Assembly: GCA_024235135.1 (NCBI GenBank)
Contig: JACKMZ010000001.1
Location: 686,001-750,000, forward strand
DNA from: Gammaproteobacteria bacterium
GTDB lineage: Bacteria > Pseudomonadota > Gammaproteobacteria > Competibacterales > Competibacteraceae
Length of the DNA: 64,000 bases
Direction: 5' to 3'
The notes beneath the pieces were generated by a model. That model was not told the origin of the DNA, did not search any database, and saw nothing but the letters and a program-made list of their open reading frames with translations. Positions within the stretch are counted from its first letter, which is position 1; each line of letters starts with the position of its first letter. This document shows, in pieces, positions 63,932-64,000 of the stretch. Made by a program: the position numbers and the translations under genes.

Positions 63932-64000
63932 GGCGCGGGCGCGAGCCAAAGCAAATTGCGTTCGTAACATTCACCAGGGTGTTACGCTCCTGTAACCTGG

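Overview
This window is a chromosomal stretch that looks gammaproteobacterial. It carries a tmRNA with an ANDDNYALAA tag next to smpB, an LPS inner-core pair (waaA, hldE), rsmJ, dgt, a complete cbb3 oxidase cluster, Wolinella-like fumarate reductase genes, TRAP transporters and a phasin. This suggests a respiratory, organic-acid-using, possibly PHA-storing bacterium that copes with low oxygen. I cannot name the genus. Base composition is moderately GC-rich and fairly even. Gene density is high. I see no IS element, prophage or CRISPR array.

Layout. 0-9 kb: 3' part of guaA, a decayed DarG-type antitoxin fragment, a TetR regulator, tadA, an undescribed membrane-anchored HExxHxxGxxD protease, a DacA-SPOR carboxypeptidase, a flavin reductase and a DsbD/ScsB-like thiol reductase. 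9-23 kb: a universal stress protein and two TRAP systems. The first (dctM-dctQ-dctP, minus strand) has three tandem 23-bp palindromes ahead of it. The second (dctP-dctQ-dctM-dctP) runs directly into frdCAB, which encodes a dihaem quinol:fumarate reductase of the Wolinella type. A GcvA-like LysR gene follows. 23-36 kb: GNAT protein, rsmJ, phasin, yqeC, an aldehyde dehydrogenase with its DUF779 partner, an orphan ABC ATPase, a tandem pair of aspartoacylase-like proteins (the second with Glu changed to Gln at the catalytic site), dgt, an ABC-F ATPase and a NYN-domain protein.

36-49 kb: tRNA-Gly, tRNA-Cys and tRNA-Leu, a secreted unknown protein, tRNA-Asn (opposite strand), an aspartate aminotransferase, uvrB, a SnoaL-like protein, a large acetyl-CoA hydrolase/transferase-like protein, a GAF-domain remnant, a circularly permuted ATP-grasp/alpha-E fusion with a transglutaminase, then smpB and ssrA. 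49-55 kb: an OmpR-type regulator facing away from the wreck of a hybrid sensor kinase (H-box-like stretch, receiver, Hpt), then waaA and hldE, then 930 bp without a recognisable gene. 55-64 kb: ccoNOQP and ccoGHIS, the full set for building and maturing cbb3 cytochrome c oxidase, plus a possible 30-residue membrane peptide at the end.

How it fits together. The second TRAP system probably imports C4-dicarboxylates and the adjoining FrdCAB can use fumarate as electron acceptor. The cbb3 oxidase covers respiration at low oxygen. Two former systems have left debris: a DarTG toxin-antitoxin pair (antitoxin C-terminus only) and a phosphorelay kinase whose probable response regulator still looks intact.
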